DNA of 60,000 bases. Source: Symsagittifera roscoffensis (Eukaryota; Xenacoelomorpha; Acoela; Convolutidae). Position numbers and translations under genes: made by a program. The stretch spans positions 27,463,649 through 27,523,648 of the forward strand of contig NC_087063.1 of assembly GCF_963678635.1 (NCBI RefSeq), read 5' to 3'. Below, one piece after another: positions 32,243-42,340 of the stretch; the first letter of the stretch is position 1, and every line of letters starts with the position of its first letter. The notes under the pieces were generated by a model, which saw nothing but the letters and a program-made list of their open reading frames with translations, ran no database searches and was not told where the DNA came from.

Positions 32243-34609
32243 TTTTTTTAGGACATTCATAATCAATTCTTCATGTTCTTGTTCACTCCCTTTTGATACA
32301 ATAAGTATATCATCAAGAAAACAGAACGTGTTTTCCGCATGATTTAATGTTCTGTCCATAGCTTTTTGAAACTCTGCTGGCATGTCTGCCAAACCATAAA
32401 ACCCTGTTAAGAATCTGTATGTACCAGTGGCTTGCCCACCTATGATGTTGAAATTGCATTGTTTCGCTGTCTCTGCAGTCAACTTTAATTGACTGTACGC
32501 GTACTTCAAATCTAGTACTGAGAAATACAGTTTCCCGTTTGTGTTCGCTGTGACAATTTGGCTAACACCGTCTATCAATTCATCCACATTTGGCATTTGA
32601 TATTTGTTTTTAAACAATTGTCTATTGATAGGTTTGGCGTCGAGCGCCAACTTTATGGAATCATCTTTTTTCACTGTTATTACAATAGGTGCTATAAAAC
32701 AATCACTAGTGCATTTGTCTAATCGTTCTATATGCCCTTCTTTTAACAGTTTTTCCATTTCCTCGTACACTTTCTCTTGTATGTGTATCGGAATGCGTCT
32801 CCCCTTTTCTTGTAAAGGGCAGAGTGGGTACTTGAACTTTGTGCTAACCACATGATTTTTTGAGCACCCTTGACGATCGAAAAGATTCTTAAATTTACTG
32901 TAAAATTTGTTTTTCCAACCTTCTGACTGTTCGCACAGTAAGACATCAAACCTCGTCTTTTCTTTTGGTGCCAACTTCTGTGTTGTGTGTATTCCCACTT
33001 TGCTCTGTAAATCCAGCCCCAAAATACACCGTGTGCGTCTTTCTGTGATTAAGAACGATGCTCCCACCACTTCCCACCCCGCCGAACGGATGTTCGTGGT
33101 GATTGCACCCAGTATGTTAATCGGCTGCTTGTTGTAGTCTACAAATTTTGTAGTCAAATTGAGATTCTCCCGTGGAATAAACTTGGTATTTTTCGAAGAT
33201 TCTAGAATCATCTTTGCAGTCGCCCAGTTCAAGAAAGATACTGGACTACCCGTATCAATGGTCATATTTATGATCTGATGATCGATTCTCACCAGAGCCT
33301 TTAGTGACCTTATTTGTTTCGATCGGGTATTTCTTCTGATGTCAACCTTCTGTACATCCTTTCTGTGCTTGTCGGATTCTTTGTTTTTATTCGATTGCCC
33401 TTTTATATATTCATCAATTTCTTCCAGCGAAGATAGTTCTGGTTCGACCGACATAATTTCGAATTCCTCACACGATTCGAATGACTGAATCAGGTTACAC
33501 TCTTCATCTGAGCTTGATGGTTTTTCTGCAATCTCATTCACTTGTTGTGATTTACACATTTTAGCGAAATGGTTCGGTTTAGAACAATTCTTACATGTTT
33601 TACCCATGGCCGGGCATTTCTTCAGATGTCCTTCTCCGAATATTCGACCACATCGGGTACACGTCTTTGAATCTGCAAAACTTCTCCCCTCCTTTCTGTC
33701 TGCAAATTTCTTTCTATACCCACTGTTTGCTTGTCTTCTTCCGCTAGCATTCTTGTTACCGATACTCATTATGGGTTCTTGTTTTATCTTCGCTGCCCCA
33801 TTTATCTGAACTGTACTTGCAGTTGTTGCGTTAGTTTTCTGAAACGCCTGTGTTGTCTGTTTACTTTGTTCAAACTTTAACGCTCGTTTCAGTACTTCTT
33901 CCGGTGAAAATGTTTCAAATGTCAATGTGTCTTGTAATACCACATTCTTCATTTTCGAGATGAATAGGTCCCGCACTAATTGATCCTCCAGTGTTCCTAG
34001 CTCAGCTTTTGCTGCTTGTGCAGTTAGTGCTGCATGAAATGCCTCGAGTGTTTCTCCAGTTTCTTGTGATCGATTGAATAGTTTATAACGTTCATATGTA
34101 ACGCTCTGTGATTTGTCAAATGACACTTTCGCCAAGGCCACCATCTCTCGAAATTCTAACTTTGACACTTCCACATGGGGGTTCTTTTGGACGAATTTCT
34201 TCTTACCTTCTGTACCCAACGCCAGGAATAGTCTGGAAGCGACTCTTTTCTGTACCTCGTTGTAGTATACGTTGTGACCAACCTTTGGACCTCTAGCTCT
34301 TCTTTCTTCATTTTCCAGGTTAATTTTATCTCTAGCTAGTTGATCTCTGGCTTCTCTATCGGCAATCGCTTGTGCATTTTCGTTTTCCCTTGGAGTTTCG
34401 GGTCTTTGTAACTGTTCTAACAGAACTTCTTTTGGTTCTTGTAACAAAAGTTCCGGGTCCACACTCTCCTTCACGGTTACGGCCAAAAAAAATTGATCTA
34501 GCCATATCCTAAAATTCCAGGGAGGGTCAGAGTTCGCGGTTGTCCAAAATACTGGAATCCCCATGTCCGTTCTGTTGTCTTGGGACAGAAATCCTGCTGA
34601 CTGCGCCAT
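32234..34609 (-). CDS. gag-pol: gag-protease-RT polyprotein (5' part of gag-pol)
   Basis: This 791-residue frame starts at the ATG whose A is the last base of the 5' LTR (34609). An in-frame ATG inside the LTR would add eight residues. The capsid-like region covers about 1-260. Two zinc knuckles follow: an atypical one at about 317-332 (CTRC...H...C) and a classical C-x2-C-x4-H-x4-C at 339-352. The aspartic protease DTGS is at 452-455. RT carries LDLKYAYSQ at about 699-707, FYGLADMP, and the catalytic FLDD at 764-767. The frame stops early (KKAR, TAA at 32234-32236) because an A7 run at 32243-32249 appears to hold one extra A. One base fewer restores the RT continuation. Gag and pol share one frame, with no stop between them. 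Confidence 0.93.
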   Translation of the reverse strand: MAQSAGFLSQDNRTDMGIPVFWTTANSDPPWNFRIWLDQFFLAVTVKESVDPELLLQEPKEVLLEQLQRPETPRENENAQAIADREARDQLARDKINLENEERRARGPKVGHNVYYNEVQKRVASRLFLALGTEGKKKFVQKNPHVEVSKLEFREMVALAKVSFDKSQSVTYERYKLFNRSQETGETLEAFHAALTAQAAKAELGTLEDQLVRDLFISKMKNVVLQDTLTFETFSPEEVLKRALKFEQSKQTTQAFQKTNATTASTVQINGAAKIKQEPIMSIGNKNASGRRQANSGYRKKFADRKEGRSFADSKTCTRCGRIFGEGHLKKCPAMGKTCKNCSKPNHFAKMCKSQQVNEIAEKPSSSDEECNLIQSFESCEEFEIMSVEPELSSLEEIDEYIKGQSNKNKESDKHRKDVQKVDIRRNTRSKQIRSLKALVRIDHQIINMTIDTGSPVSFLNWATAKMILESSKNTKFIPRENLNLTTKFVDYNKQPINILGAITTNIRSAGWEVVGASFLITERRTRCILGLDLQSKVGIHTTQKLAPKEKTRFDVLLCEQSEGWKNKFYSKFKNLFDRQGCSKNHVVSTKFKYPLCPLQEKGRRIPIHIQEKVYEEMEKLLKEGHIERLDKCTSDCFIAPIVITVKKDDSIKLALDAKPINRQLFKNKYQMPNVDELIDGVSQIVTANTNGKLYFSVLDLKYAYSQLKLTAETAKQCNFNIIGGQATGTYRFLTGFYGLADMPAEFQKAMDRTLNHAENTFCFLDDILIVSKGSEQEHEELIMNVLKKAR
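34591..34608 (-). other. Primer binding site overlapping the gag start
   Basis: TGGCGCAGTCAGCAGGAT directly follows the LTR on the minus strand, beginning with the TGG that pairs with a tRNA CCA end. These bases are also codons 1-6 of gag. I cannot assign the tRNA. Confidence 0.7.
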
Positions 34610-34867
34610 GTGATAACTATTGGATTTACTCAAGTAATTGTAAAACAGAATAAGTAAAACGTTTTAATTTAGACTGCTAACTTTGTCTTAATTTAGATCT
34701 GAGATCATGCTTGTCTTTTCATGTCTCTATCTCAACAGCAATGTCCTAAATGACTATTGCGCTTGGCCTGCATGAACGGCCTTGAATAGTAATAACAATA
34801 CATAACAGAATAATTAATAGCACTATTCTCAGAGGTTACTGTGGCAGCAGTACTACACGGTACCACA
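34609..34867 (-). repeat. 5' LTR of the Ty3/gypsy-type element (259 bp)
   Basis: It is the same sequence as 27747-28005. Read in the element's direction it starts TGTGGTACC and ends TTATCACA. It supplies the A of the gag start codon. Confidence 0.95.
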
Positions 34868-34872
34868 ATAGT
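34868..34872. repeat. Target-site duplication ATAGT (right)
   Basis: Matches 27742-27746. Confidence 0.85.
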
Positions 34873-36486
34873 ATAATATAAAGATACAAAATAAAACCCC
34901 TATCTAGACCCTGAAAACTGAACGACTGGCCTTTTCCTCAAAAAAAAACACCAAATGAAATTCAGCAGCCCACTCTATTTTTCTACCGTGCTTTTCTTGT
35001 CTATTCTTTGACTTAGAGCTGATCAGACAAGAAAATTTAAATGTCGAGACTCAATTATGTTCTGACGCAAGGTTATTTTATTGAAATTCAGCGACATTAA
35101 TATCATATTTTCTTACATGCCCAATTGGAGGAAAAGATGAAAAGCTTTTTCAATTTATTCGCCCTTTCTGGTTAAATTTAATCAACACTTGTATTGTGTT
35201 AACTCAGACCAAAATGCTCATGGGCAAAAACCAATTGATTAATCAAAAGTTATGTGTGAGAAAAAAAACAACCAACGTAATGAATACATCATCAGAATTT
35301 TCATATATTTTTTTCCAGTCCTTTTAAATTGATGTCAAATTTTCCAACTCTTTCAAACTGACATAAAATGTTTTCACTTTCCGGCTCCGAGCATTAAAAC
35401 TTTTAGATGGTTTTTAAAATGGTCTTAACGGAAAAATTGAAATATATCATTTCTAAGAGTTTCTAAGATATATAATATATCATTTCTAAGATATATAATT
35501 GAAATATATCATTTCAAGAGTTTTTAACAACCTGAGCATACATGTATTTTGTTACTTACCCAAAAATCAAACAAACAAAAAAAAACGATTGATAAAAAAT
35601 AAATTAGAAGATTTTGAATCCAGTTGTAAATAAACAAAAACGCTCGCATCCTGTAAGAGCCATGAATGATCCGACTGTCCATTAACATCGATGGAAAATT
35701 TTTTGGTTTTGCAAAAATTAAATTAAAATAATGTGTCAAAAAATGAAACACAAAATCTTGTGTCTGGTAAAAACTTTGAATGTTCCGACTGCCCTACGAC
35801 CTGAGCCGTTTTATCGTTTTGTGTATTGATTGGCCGTTTTATCGTTTTGTGCATACGTGTTTTCCTCAAAAAGATCCAAACATGAAAGACAGATGCGAAG
35901 AGAGGATAGAGTCTATGGTCTCTATGTGTTTCTGAACGCTGTTGCTACGTTTGATCCTACATGGGCTTTGATCCTGCATATACTGTTCGTTCAGTAGTTT
36001 GAAGTTTTTATTTATAATACAGTACCGAAAACGATTGGAGACTGTTAAAGGTCTGATTGAATCCTTCAGAGGGCTTTGTGAGCAGTCTTGTTTTGTGCAT
36101 ACCTGCAATACCTGCATAAAATGTCAATCAGATTATGCGAAAAATCTTGATCGTCAAAAAAATTTAAATTTAAAAAATCTCGAGTCACAAAGTCCGTTCC
36201 CAATTTAGCTTTAATTTTGTCATGAAATTTGCTAAATGAGTCCAATTTATACAAGAGCTAGATTGTGAATCTTTTATTACAAACAAATGTTGGCGAATGC
36301 TTAATTTGAATTAATTCAACTAGTTTTGATTACTTTTGAGAGCTACTTTTTAGTTTTCAGTTTAGCCATGAAAATGAAAAAATACGCCCATCTTCTGTAG
36401 AAATTGAAATCAACTTTGGGCTTCTTTGTGTCTAACTTTATCGTATCAACTGGGGGGGGGGCAGTTAAACTAACAACTAGAACCCC
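34873..36486. other. Unassigned sequence with a Helentron-like scrap
   Basis: At 35765-35800 'aaaaactttgaatgttccgactgccctac' is a reversed Helentron-like 3' remnant. The repeated phrase 'atatatcatttctaaga' lies at 35440-35515. Two minus-strand frames (35524-35751, 35866-36117) have no domain. An oligo-G run sits at 36451-36459. Confidence 0.4.
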
Positions 36487-36690
36487 ATTAGGAGGCCAAA
36501 CTGTGTGTTTTGCGAATTGTAAGCGGATTCCGTAACAAGGACGCTCTCTTAGATCTTCTGTTGTTCTTTCGTTTTCTTTGATAGTTCCGTCAAAATTAAA
36601 ACATGTTTAAAGATTTGTCTCCGGAATTCAGAAACAAAAAGATCCAAAATTGTGCGCCCAACCAATGCACAGTTTGGCCTCGTAATGCAC
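36487..36690. mobile_element. Short inverted-repeat element related to 10490-11084
   Basis: The ends are cattaggaggccaaactgtg and cacagtttggcctcgtaatg. It contains one gcggattccg box. It is about 200 bp, much shorter than its relative, and noncoding. Confidence 0.6.
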
Positions 36691-36801
36691 TGATTATAAT
36701 CCATTTTTTTGAAAAAGTCTTTACTCATTATTTCTTGATTTTTTCAAAATGGACACAAATTGGCCGCTAAGTTTGTTCTTTTTTTTGCGCCATGAAGAGT
36801 A

Positions 36802-37797
36802 CAGTGCTGATTTAAACAATCCGGACAAAACTGAAACTTGAAATTTAAAACGTGTTTTCCTCAAATTGGGTTTTTTAAGACAAAAAATGATGAAGACCAA
36901 TCTTGCTTAAAATTTTAACCTAAACTAATATGTTGCATTTTGTTTTGCAAAATTCGGGGCTAAAAATTTAACCCAAAACTGATCATTTGTGGCTTTGTTT
37001 AGTCAATCAAAAACTACTCCACACCTATTTGTTCGCTTACTGGGAAAACTATATCACTGCAAGACTCTTAGGTAGCCCAACAAATTTCAAGAATTTTTGG
37101 CTTCGTTTAATGGCTTCGTTTAATCAATCAAAAAATTACTCCGAACCTATTTGATCATTTACTGACATATCACTGCAAGCCTCTTGTGTAGCCCAATAGA
37201 ATTTAAGAAGGGTATAGTTTTCCCAGCTTTGTTTAAACATTTCATTTTCAATGGATAGCTAAAAATTGTCATTCTTACTATATAATGCAACAATTTATCA
37301 AATAAAAACAATTTAAAATCATTTTTCGAAACTATGTTCGAAAAATGATTTTAAATTGTTTTTCGAAGAATGACAGTTTTGATAGTTTCGAAAAATGATT
37401 TTAAATTGTTTTTGTTTGATAAATTGTTGCATTATATAGTAAGAATGACAATTTTTAGCTATCCATTGAAAATGAAATGTTTAAACAAAGCTGGGAAAAC
37501 TATACCCTTCTTAAATTCTATTGGGCTACACAAGAGGCTTGCAGTGATATGTCAGTAAATGAACAAATAGGTTCGGAGTAATTTTTTGATTGATTAAACG
37601 AAGCCAAAAATGATAGTTTTTGTGGTAAACTCTTAGCCCCGAATTTTGCAAAATAAATTGCAGATATTACTTCTGTCAACAGTTTAAGCAAGGTTAATCT
37701 TCATCATTTTTTTGTCTAAAATCAACCCAATTTGAGAAAAATTTGATGTAAATTTCAAGTTTTATTCATTTTGTCCGGATAATTTAAATTAGCACTG
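36802..37797. mobile_element. Fold-back Tc1/mariner-like element, TA flanks
   Basis: The ends CAGTGCTgATTTAAACAATC... and ...TAATTTAAATTAGCACTG are inverted and each is flanked by TA. CAGTGCT followed by a CCGGACA block is typical of Tc1-type termini. The two arms (about 36802-37330 and 37375-37797) are near-complete inverse copies meeting around 37350. No transposase frame remains, and plus-strand frame 37370-37558 is only arm sequence. Confidence 0.85.
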
Positions 37798-39200
37798 TAC
37801 TTGAATAAGTCTAAGTTTCTCTTAAAAATTGTTTCCAAAGTTGCTTCGATTTTTCTGAAGGATGCTGGTGAATAAGTCTAATTAATTGCAGCTGCTCTGC
37901 ATTATTAAACTCCAATTTGTCACGCGATACGATGATCAAGCCCAAATTTTCAAAATTTGGGCCAACAATTGGGTTCGGTTTTTCCACGAATGAAGATCAA
38001 CACCTATAACTTTTAGCAAAAATTGACAATGTTTTTACTATCAAAAGATTCTAAGCTTTTTGGGTGACATTGTGCTTCAATGCATTATCGAAACGAAAAA
38101 TATCACAACCACTGAAAATGTTTTCAATTGCCTAGGTTTTTGTTTTAAAGTTGAAGTAAGTATGCTTTTTACGTTCACTATTAGTGTCTACCTCGGGGAC
38201 TGCTTCGATCTTAACATTTTGAATTGATCACTCAAAATTTGCCGTGAGTCTCTACGAGTGATGTTTGCCTAATGCATTTCTCAGATTGAGGATGTTTTTG
38301 AAGCAAAAAATTAAGCAAGGAAAAAACTTTTTCATAAATCTGAGCACATAATTGGGCTCTAATTTTATCATAAAGGGCGATCATTGGGCCTTGCAATTAT
38401 TTTTCCCCACTGGCTAAAAAAATGAATGAATGAAGCCAAATTTTCAAAACATTGGGTCCATATTTGCGCTTTAATTGTTTCATAACTGGATTGATTCAAT
38501 CCAATTATTTTTGAAAAGGCTTAAACGTGGCAAAATTTTAGTTTTTTTTTCAGCCGGGACCCATTGCACTAAAATTGGTCACATTCATTCTCCTATCATG
38601 AAAAACAATGGACAAAAATTTGATTGAATTTAATATTTAATGTTCTGACATTCTCTCAAAGATAACTTTGGCCAAACTCAGATCGAAAAAGTGAATTTTA
38701 ATTCTTTCAACACGGTTTTTTCTGCATCCACCAATTTTATCAATTTCCTTGAATTATTGCTCTAGTCGATAGTCATTGGTTATCTTACAAGATCTTGCAA
38801 GATATTTGACAAGATACATGTATATCTTGTCAAGATTTTGCAAGAAAACCATAATTCAAGATAAACTTAATTTTTCAAGATTGAAAAAAAATCTTCCAGC
38901 TGGAATCAATGTGTTTGTGATTCGTGGAATGACTAAATTAGCAAACAAGTAATAAGGTTGCTTCTGTTAGCGACCCATACAGCCCGCTAGCGTGGACAGC
39001 TCCAGCGGTTTTTAAGTTTCATTGTTTTTTTTTCTAGACTTTTTGAAACGTGTCTATCAAATTCTCAAATCTTGTCGGCTTGATAGAAATGAAAACAAGA
39101 ATACTTTTTAATATAAAATAAAACATCAAGACTATGGAAACCTGCAAAAACATCAAAACGAGCATGATATTGGACATCAAAATGGACATAAAAGCAGTAT
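37798..39200. other. Unassigned sequence with two strong small palindromes
   Basis: gcccaaattttcaaaatttgggc at 37939-37961 is a perfect 11-bp inverted repeat. The run of caagat units at 38785-38850 forms a hairpin (cttgcaagat..ttgacaagata / tatcttgtcaagat.ttgcaag). No gene. Confidence 0.45.
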
Positions 39201-39204
39201 ATTG

Positions 39205-39640
39205 CAAAAAGACTGCCATATCAGAGAAAAACCCTGATTGTTCCGACTGCCCTATAATTGGTCTCGGATAGTTTTTGGTAAATTAGTTTTCGGCAATATA
39301 TGAAGTTTGGGCTGATCATATCAAAATTTTAAAGTTAACGTTTGAGTCGTGTATGACTCAAACACACCAATTAACTGTTGGAACGAGTCAATTTGGAACC
39401 ATTTTGTAGTACGGAATAACTCGCCAACTATGAACTATAAAACGGAATTTGTAGAACGATGGATTCGTGGCAGATTGTATTAGTAATGTGGTACACGACC
39501 GGCCGCATTGAGCTCAAGTAATCTATCCCGCGAGGGACCAGAGTTTTGTAAAACTGGACTGAATAAAAAAAACCACCCGAGCATAAATATTGGCCATTTT
39601 CTACGAGAGTTTGAACAATAAATGAGTGCGTTCTGCACAT
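39205..39640 (-). mobile_element. Helentron-like element, diverged subfamily (start of tandem array)
   Basis: The plus strand starts aaagactgccatatcagagaaaaaccctgattgttccgactgccc and ends ctacgagagtttgaacaata. Both ends are degraded. Its body 'cgtttgagtcgtgtatg...gaacgagtcaatttggaacc' is the unit repeated downstream. Confidence 0.6.
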
Positions 39641-39931
39641 GCATTTAACACTTCTATGAAATTGAGAAGAAAAGTCATAAAGATTTTTAAAAATGGCTAT
39701 TAAGTTTGGAAAAATTTCGTGTGGTAACCCAACTTTTTTTGAAGATACAAAAATTGTAATGATATTATAACTGGAATAATAATAAAAAATTTAGCCGTTA
39801 CTCGATAGTTTGGTCCGTTGCAGTAAATAATTACTTTTGCTCACAAGACAACCTTATGGTACAGCTCTTACTTTTAAATAACTTAAATCTAATTTTTATT
39901 TAAAAAACAATGAGATTGCTCGTATCAGGGC

Positions 39932-40345
39932 AAAGCAGAGTTGGAACCGGGCCTGAATTTGAGGCTCGACCCGGCTGGGAATCAAAAATTCCAAGCCCCG
40001 GCTCGGCTCAGACCCATTTTAAATGCAAACACGAATTTACTAACAAAAAGTAAATTGAATTTCAAATGAGAATATTCAGAAAATCTGAATTTAATAAGTA
40101 TTTTGGCCGCGGCCGATCCTAGCAATTCAATTTGTCTGAAATTTGCCAAAAAAGAAGGACATGCTTGTCTGTCTGCATTTATGCAGCCCTGCTGAAGTGG
40201 CTCTCCCTCTGGGCGTTTGTATTTTGAACGGTTAAACTTGTGAACTCTTTTGAAAGGCATGCCCGGGCCTGGCCTGTCACGGTTGCTGATCCTAAAAATG
40301 AGGCCCGAGCCCGGCCCCGGCCTGTTTGCTACTCCGGGGCAAAGG
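39932..40345 (-). mobile_element. Nested GTTGGAACCGGGCC element, unit 1
   Basis: The GC-rich insert splits the Helentron-like 3' end: 'gctcgtatcagggcaaag' lies on one side and 'ggggcaaaggtttgattgttccgattg' on the other. It starts agagttggaaccgggcctgaatttgagg and ends gcccggccccggcctgtttgctactcc. A minus-strand frame of 92 codons lies inside and has a diverged counterpart at 50631-50894. Confidence 0.6.
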
Positions 40346-40947
40346 TTTGATTGTTCCGATTGACTTTAAAGATCAAAAGAGCTGTGTTCATTAAGCAATG
40401 CAATTCAATCTCACAGAAACTTGTGAGACTATATTAAATCATTCCCACACGCAATATAAAACGCAAAGAGTTGGGTTTCACGCCCAAAAAGCAGAAATTA
40501 TGACAAATAGAAATTTTATGGTCAATAATCGATTATATTGGATTCTCATTGTCAGTCTCTACAAGACTATATGTTCTTATCTTGTATAATGTAGGCCTGT
40601 TTTTGAAGTTAATGTTTGAGTCGTGTATGGAATTAATCACACCAATTAACTGTTGGAACGAGTAAATTTGGAACGATTTTGTAGTACAGAATAGCTCGCC
40701 AACTATGAAGTATAAAACGAAGTTTTTAGAACGACGGATTCCTGGCAGATTCTTATAGTAATGTACTTACACGGCCGGCCGCATTGAGCTCAAGTAATCT
40801 GTCCCCCGAGGGAACAGAGTTTTGTAAAACTGGACTGAATAAAAAAAACCACCCCGAGCATATACACTGATCATTTTCTACGAGAGTTGGCACATTAACT
40901 GAGTGCGTTCTGCACAAGCATTTAACACTTCTATGAAAATGAGAAGT

Positions 40948-41014
40948 GTTCAATTTAGTCATAGAGATTTAGTCATAGAGATTTTAGTCATAGAGATTTT
41001 AGTCATAGAGATTT
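40948..41014 (+). repeat. Short tandem repeat TAGTCATAGAGATTT
   Basis: Four consecutive units of about 16 bp (tagtcatagagatttt). The homologous site in the other tandem units has one unit, so the expansion is local. Confidence 0.9.
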
Positions 41015-41268
41015 TAAAAAAATGGCTATTAAGTTTGGAAAAATTTCGTGTGGTAACCCAAATTTTTTTGAAGATACAAAAAATTGTAATGATATTATAA
41101 CTGGAAAACAAATTTAAAAAATTTAGCAGTTACTCGATAGTTTGGTCCGTTGCAATAAATAATGACTTTTGCTCACAAAACAACCTTATGGTACAGCTCT
41201 TACTTTTAAATAACTTAAATCTAATTTTTATTTAAAAAACAATGAGATTGCTCGTATCAGGGCAAAGC

Positions 41269-41620
41269 AGAGTTGGAACCGGGCCTGAATTTGAGGCTCG
41301 ACCCGGCTGGGAAACAAAAATTCCAAGCCCCAGCCCGGCTCAGACCCATTTTAAATGCAAACACGAATTTACTCAGATTCAGAAAATCAGAATTTAATAA
41401 GTATTTTGGCCGCGGCCGATCCTAGCAGTTCAATTTGTCTGAAATTAGCCAAAGAAAGGAGGACACGTTTGTCTATCCGGATTTTCCAGCCCTGCTGAAG
41501 TGGCACTCCCTCTGGGCGTTTGTATCTTGAACGGTTAAAGTTGTGAACTCTTTTGAAAGTCATTACGGGCTTGGCCTGTCACGGTTGCTGATCCTAAAGT
41601 TGGTTCCTACTCCGGGGCAA
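41269..41620 (-). mobile_element. Nested GTTGGAACCGGGCC element, unit 2
   Basis: This is the second copy, in the same position within the second tandem unit. It is shortened by a deletion near 41370 and another near its far end. Its presence in both units shows the insertion predates the tandem duplication. Confidence 0.6.
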
Positions 41621-42340
41621 ACGTTTGATTGTTCCGATCGACTTAAAAGGGGAAACGAGCTGTGTTCATTGTACAATGGAATTCAATCTCACAGAATTTT
41701 GGGAGATTATTTTAAATCATCCCCACACGCAATATAAAACGCAAAGAGTTAAATTTCACGCCCAAAAAGCAGCAATTATGACAAATAGAAATTTTATGGT
41801 CAATAATCGATTATATTGGATTCTCATTGTCATTCTCTACAAGAATATATGTTCTTATCTTGTATAATGTAGGCCTGTTTTTGAAGTTAATGTTTGAGTC
41901 GTGTATGGAATTAATCACACGAATTAACTGTTGGAACGAGTAAATTTGGAACCAGTTTGTAGTACGGAATAGCTCGCCAACTATGAAGTATAAAACGAAA
42001 TTTTTAGGACGACGGATTCGTGGCAGATTGTTATATTAATGTGCATACACGGCCGGCCGCATTGAGCTCAAGTAATCTATCCCCCGAGGGACCAGAGTTT
42101 TGTAAAACTGGACTGAATAAAAAAACCACCCAGAGCATATATATTGGTCATTTTCTACAAGAGCTGGAACAATAAATGAGTGCGTTCTGCACATGCATTT
42201 AACACTTCTTTGGAATTGAGAAGAAAAGTCACAGAGATTTAAAAAAATGGCTATTAAGTTTGGAAAAATTTCGCGTGGAAACCCAACTTTTTTTTTTTGA
42301 AGATATAAAAAATTTCAATGATTTTATAATAGGAATAATA

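Larger units (their letters stand above)
39336..42340. repeat. 1.27 kb tandem array, about 2.4 units
   Basis: The phrase 'gtttgagtcgtgtatg' recurs at about 39340, 40615 and 41892, and the sequence between is colinear. Each full unit includes a Helentron-like body, the block 'cgatagtttggtccgttgca', a reversed Helentron-like 3' end ('gattgctcgtatcagggcaaag') and a nested GTTGGAACCGGGCC element. The third unit is cut near 42340. Confidence 0.85.

Noticed and set aside
32234-32250. Programmed frameshift in RT at the A7 run
   Set aside because: A -1 slip leads straight to a TAG, and the site is in the middle of RT where no known element frameshifts. A simple one-base insertion or assembly error is more likely.
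40945-41100. 65-codon ORF with EILVIEILVIEIL repeats
   Set aside because: It is the translation of a 16-bp tandem repeat of about four units and is not a protein signal.
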